This document shows, in pieces, positions 63,203 to 64,000 of a stretch of 64,000 nt of DNA (position 1 is the first letter of the stretch; the number at the start of each line of letters is the position of its first letter). The notes below the pieces were generated by a model, which was given only the letters and a program-made list of their open reading frames with translations, was not told the origin of the DNA and did no database searches. A program made the translations under genes and the position numbers. Source of the stretch: Salinivirgaceae bacterium (GTDB lineage: Bacteria; Bacteroidota; Bacteroidia; Bacteroidales; SZUA-534); NCBI GenBank assembly GCA_024405635.1, contig JAKSOL010000014.1, positions 1-64,000 of the forward strand, in the 5' to 3' direction.

Positions 63203-64000
63203 AAGTTGTGGTTAATGGTTATTAGTATTTCGGTTCCTTCGCCAAGTTTGCTATCAACCGACATTCGGCCATTATATGCAGCTATGCGTTGGCGTATATT
63301 GCAGAGTCCCATTCCGTTGTTGGCGGTGTCTTGAGTCATTCCGCATCCGTTGTCGCTCACTGTTATCGATATTTGTTTTGAGTCTTGCAAAAGTTGAACA
63401 TCTATGTTGTTTGCGTTGGCATGCTTTAAGGCGTTGTTTACCAATTCGTGGGTTATTAGGTAAAGCATTTTCTCCAGTTCAGGGTTTAGGGCCTTGTATC
63501 CCGACGAAAAGTAGTTTACCGTAGGAGTGCATTGGCAAAAATCGTTGAGTGCGGCATCGAGTCCATCGTGTTGCAAAGCATCGGGCATCAAGTGGTGGGC
63601 CACGCGGCGAAGTTCAGAACGGGCTTTGTCGAGTACGTTGTAGGTTTGAGTTAGACTGTCGGCGGGCATTGTGTCGCTAAGGTGTTGCTGAAACTGCTCA
63701 AGGTTTATTCGCACAGCGGTTAGCATGCTGCCAATTCCGTCGTGTAAGTCGCGGGCAAGTCGTGTACGTTCTTCGGCCTCGCCTGCAATGGTGGCTTGTA
63801 TTTCGGCTAATTTTTTTTCGCTTGCGGCGCGGCGTCGTTGTTGGCGCATCAAGAAAATTGCAAGCAGAGCAACGCAACCAAGCGCAGCTTCAAGTACATA
63901 TCCAATTATATTTATTGTGTGAGCTTGTCGGTTTATTTGTTCCAACGACTCAACTTGAGCAGTCAGCACTTCGTTTTCGCTTTCGCGTTCTTCTTTATGT
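63199..64000 (-). CDS. Sensor histidine kinase (HisKA_3 type), 5' end beyond the window
   Basis: Partial gene: the frame stays open to base 64000, upstream of the first ATG at 63969, so that ATG is not necessarily the start. What is visible is a segment ending in a coiled region, one membrane helix ('IIGYVLEAALGCVALLAIFLM'), a HisKA_3 dimerization helix with phospho-His in 'LARDLHDGIGSMLTAVRINLEQ', and a HATPase domain with 'HELVNNALKHA', 'SDNGCGM' and 'GMGLCNIRQRI'. It is the NarX/DegS-like kinase that pairs with the overlapping regulator gene. The input domain, often TPR repeats in this phylum, lies outside the window. Confidence 0.9.
   Translation of the reverse strand, partial: HKEERESENEVLTAQVESLEQINRQAHTINIIGYVLEAALGCVALLAIFLMRQQRRRAASEKKLAEIQATIAGEAEERTRLARDLHDGIGSMLTAVRINLEQFQQHLSDTMPADSLTQTYNVLDKARSELRRVAHHLMPDALQHDGLDAALNDFCQCTPTVNYFSSGYKALNPELEKMLYLITHELVNNALKHANANNIDVQLLQDSKQISITVSDNGCGMTQDTANNGMGLCNIRQRIAAYNGRMSVDSKLGEGTEILITINHNL

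Noticed and set aside
1..64000. CRISPR arrays, insertion sequences, prophage genes or integrases
   Set aside because: No regularly spaced repeats, transposase motifs, terminal inverted repeats or phage structural genes were seen; the window looks like stable core chromosome.

Overview
The window looks like chromosome of a member of the Bacteroidales (phylum Bacteroidota), probably an uncultured or lightly studied one. Supporting signs are type IX secretion genes (porV, porU, a porP/sprF-type gene, gldJ), T9SS-type C-terminal sorting domains on surface proteins, a BspA-like leucine-rich-repeat protein, several TonB-dependent receptors, and promoters with the Bacteroidetes -33 TTG / -7 TAnnTTTG pattern. 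No Shine-Dalgarno signals stand out. Overlaps of the TAATG type join several gene pairs.

Layout. 1-6 kb: a BspA-like repeat protein (minus strand) split by a frameshift, a short tetranucleotide repeat, a divergent two-unit esterase lipoprotein, and a thioredoxin-fold remnant. 6.4-9.7 kb: tRNA-Lys, purA and an asymmetric twin-ABC ATPase. 9.7-18.9 kb: the T9SS block (ispF-porV, porU, porP-like, gldJ), then murF. 18.9-22.3 kb: a minus-strand lipid cluster of ACP, acyl-activating ligase, PlsC-type acyltransferase and a CPBP membrane protein. 22.5-30.3 kb: an OmpH/Skp-like lipoprotein, cstA, tatC-tatA, two TonB-dependent receptors and an ECF-type S component. 30.5-35.3 kb: a multidomain carbohydrate esterase exported by T9SS and a RelA/SpoT enzyme with a decayed hydrolase site. 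35.4-42.1 kb: a complete trp operon (B-A-E-G-D-C-F) behind a leader-peptide attenuator. 42.3-43.7 kb: a SIMPL protein and an aquaporin. 43.9-50.0 kb: a tyrA / DAHP synthase-chorismate mutase / aroB / aroD / aroA / aroC operon behind a second attenuator, whose leader peptide is more than half Tyr and Phe. 50.1-55.8 kb: ftsE, and divergent from it a large TPR lipoprotein-like protein with an outer-membrane barrel. 56-60 kb: gyrB, an AT-rich gap that may hold an origin, and dnaA. 60-64 kb: a TonB-dependent receptor and a NarL-type two-component system cut by the window end.

The most striking region is 35.4-50.0 kb. Two adjacent operons cover most of the route from DAHP to tryptophan and the chorismate-to-tyrosine branch. 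Each is preceded by its own short leader ORF, rich in the end-product codons, followed by an intrinsic terminator that competes with an alternative hairpin. In the Tyr/Phe leader the competing arms are 9 bp perfect complements, and one of them overlaps the leader stop codon. This is a textbook ribosome-stalling design, here in a lineage whose ribosomes depend little on Shine-Dalgarno pairing.

All functional calls come from reading motifs and family resemblance by eye. No database search was run.
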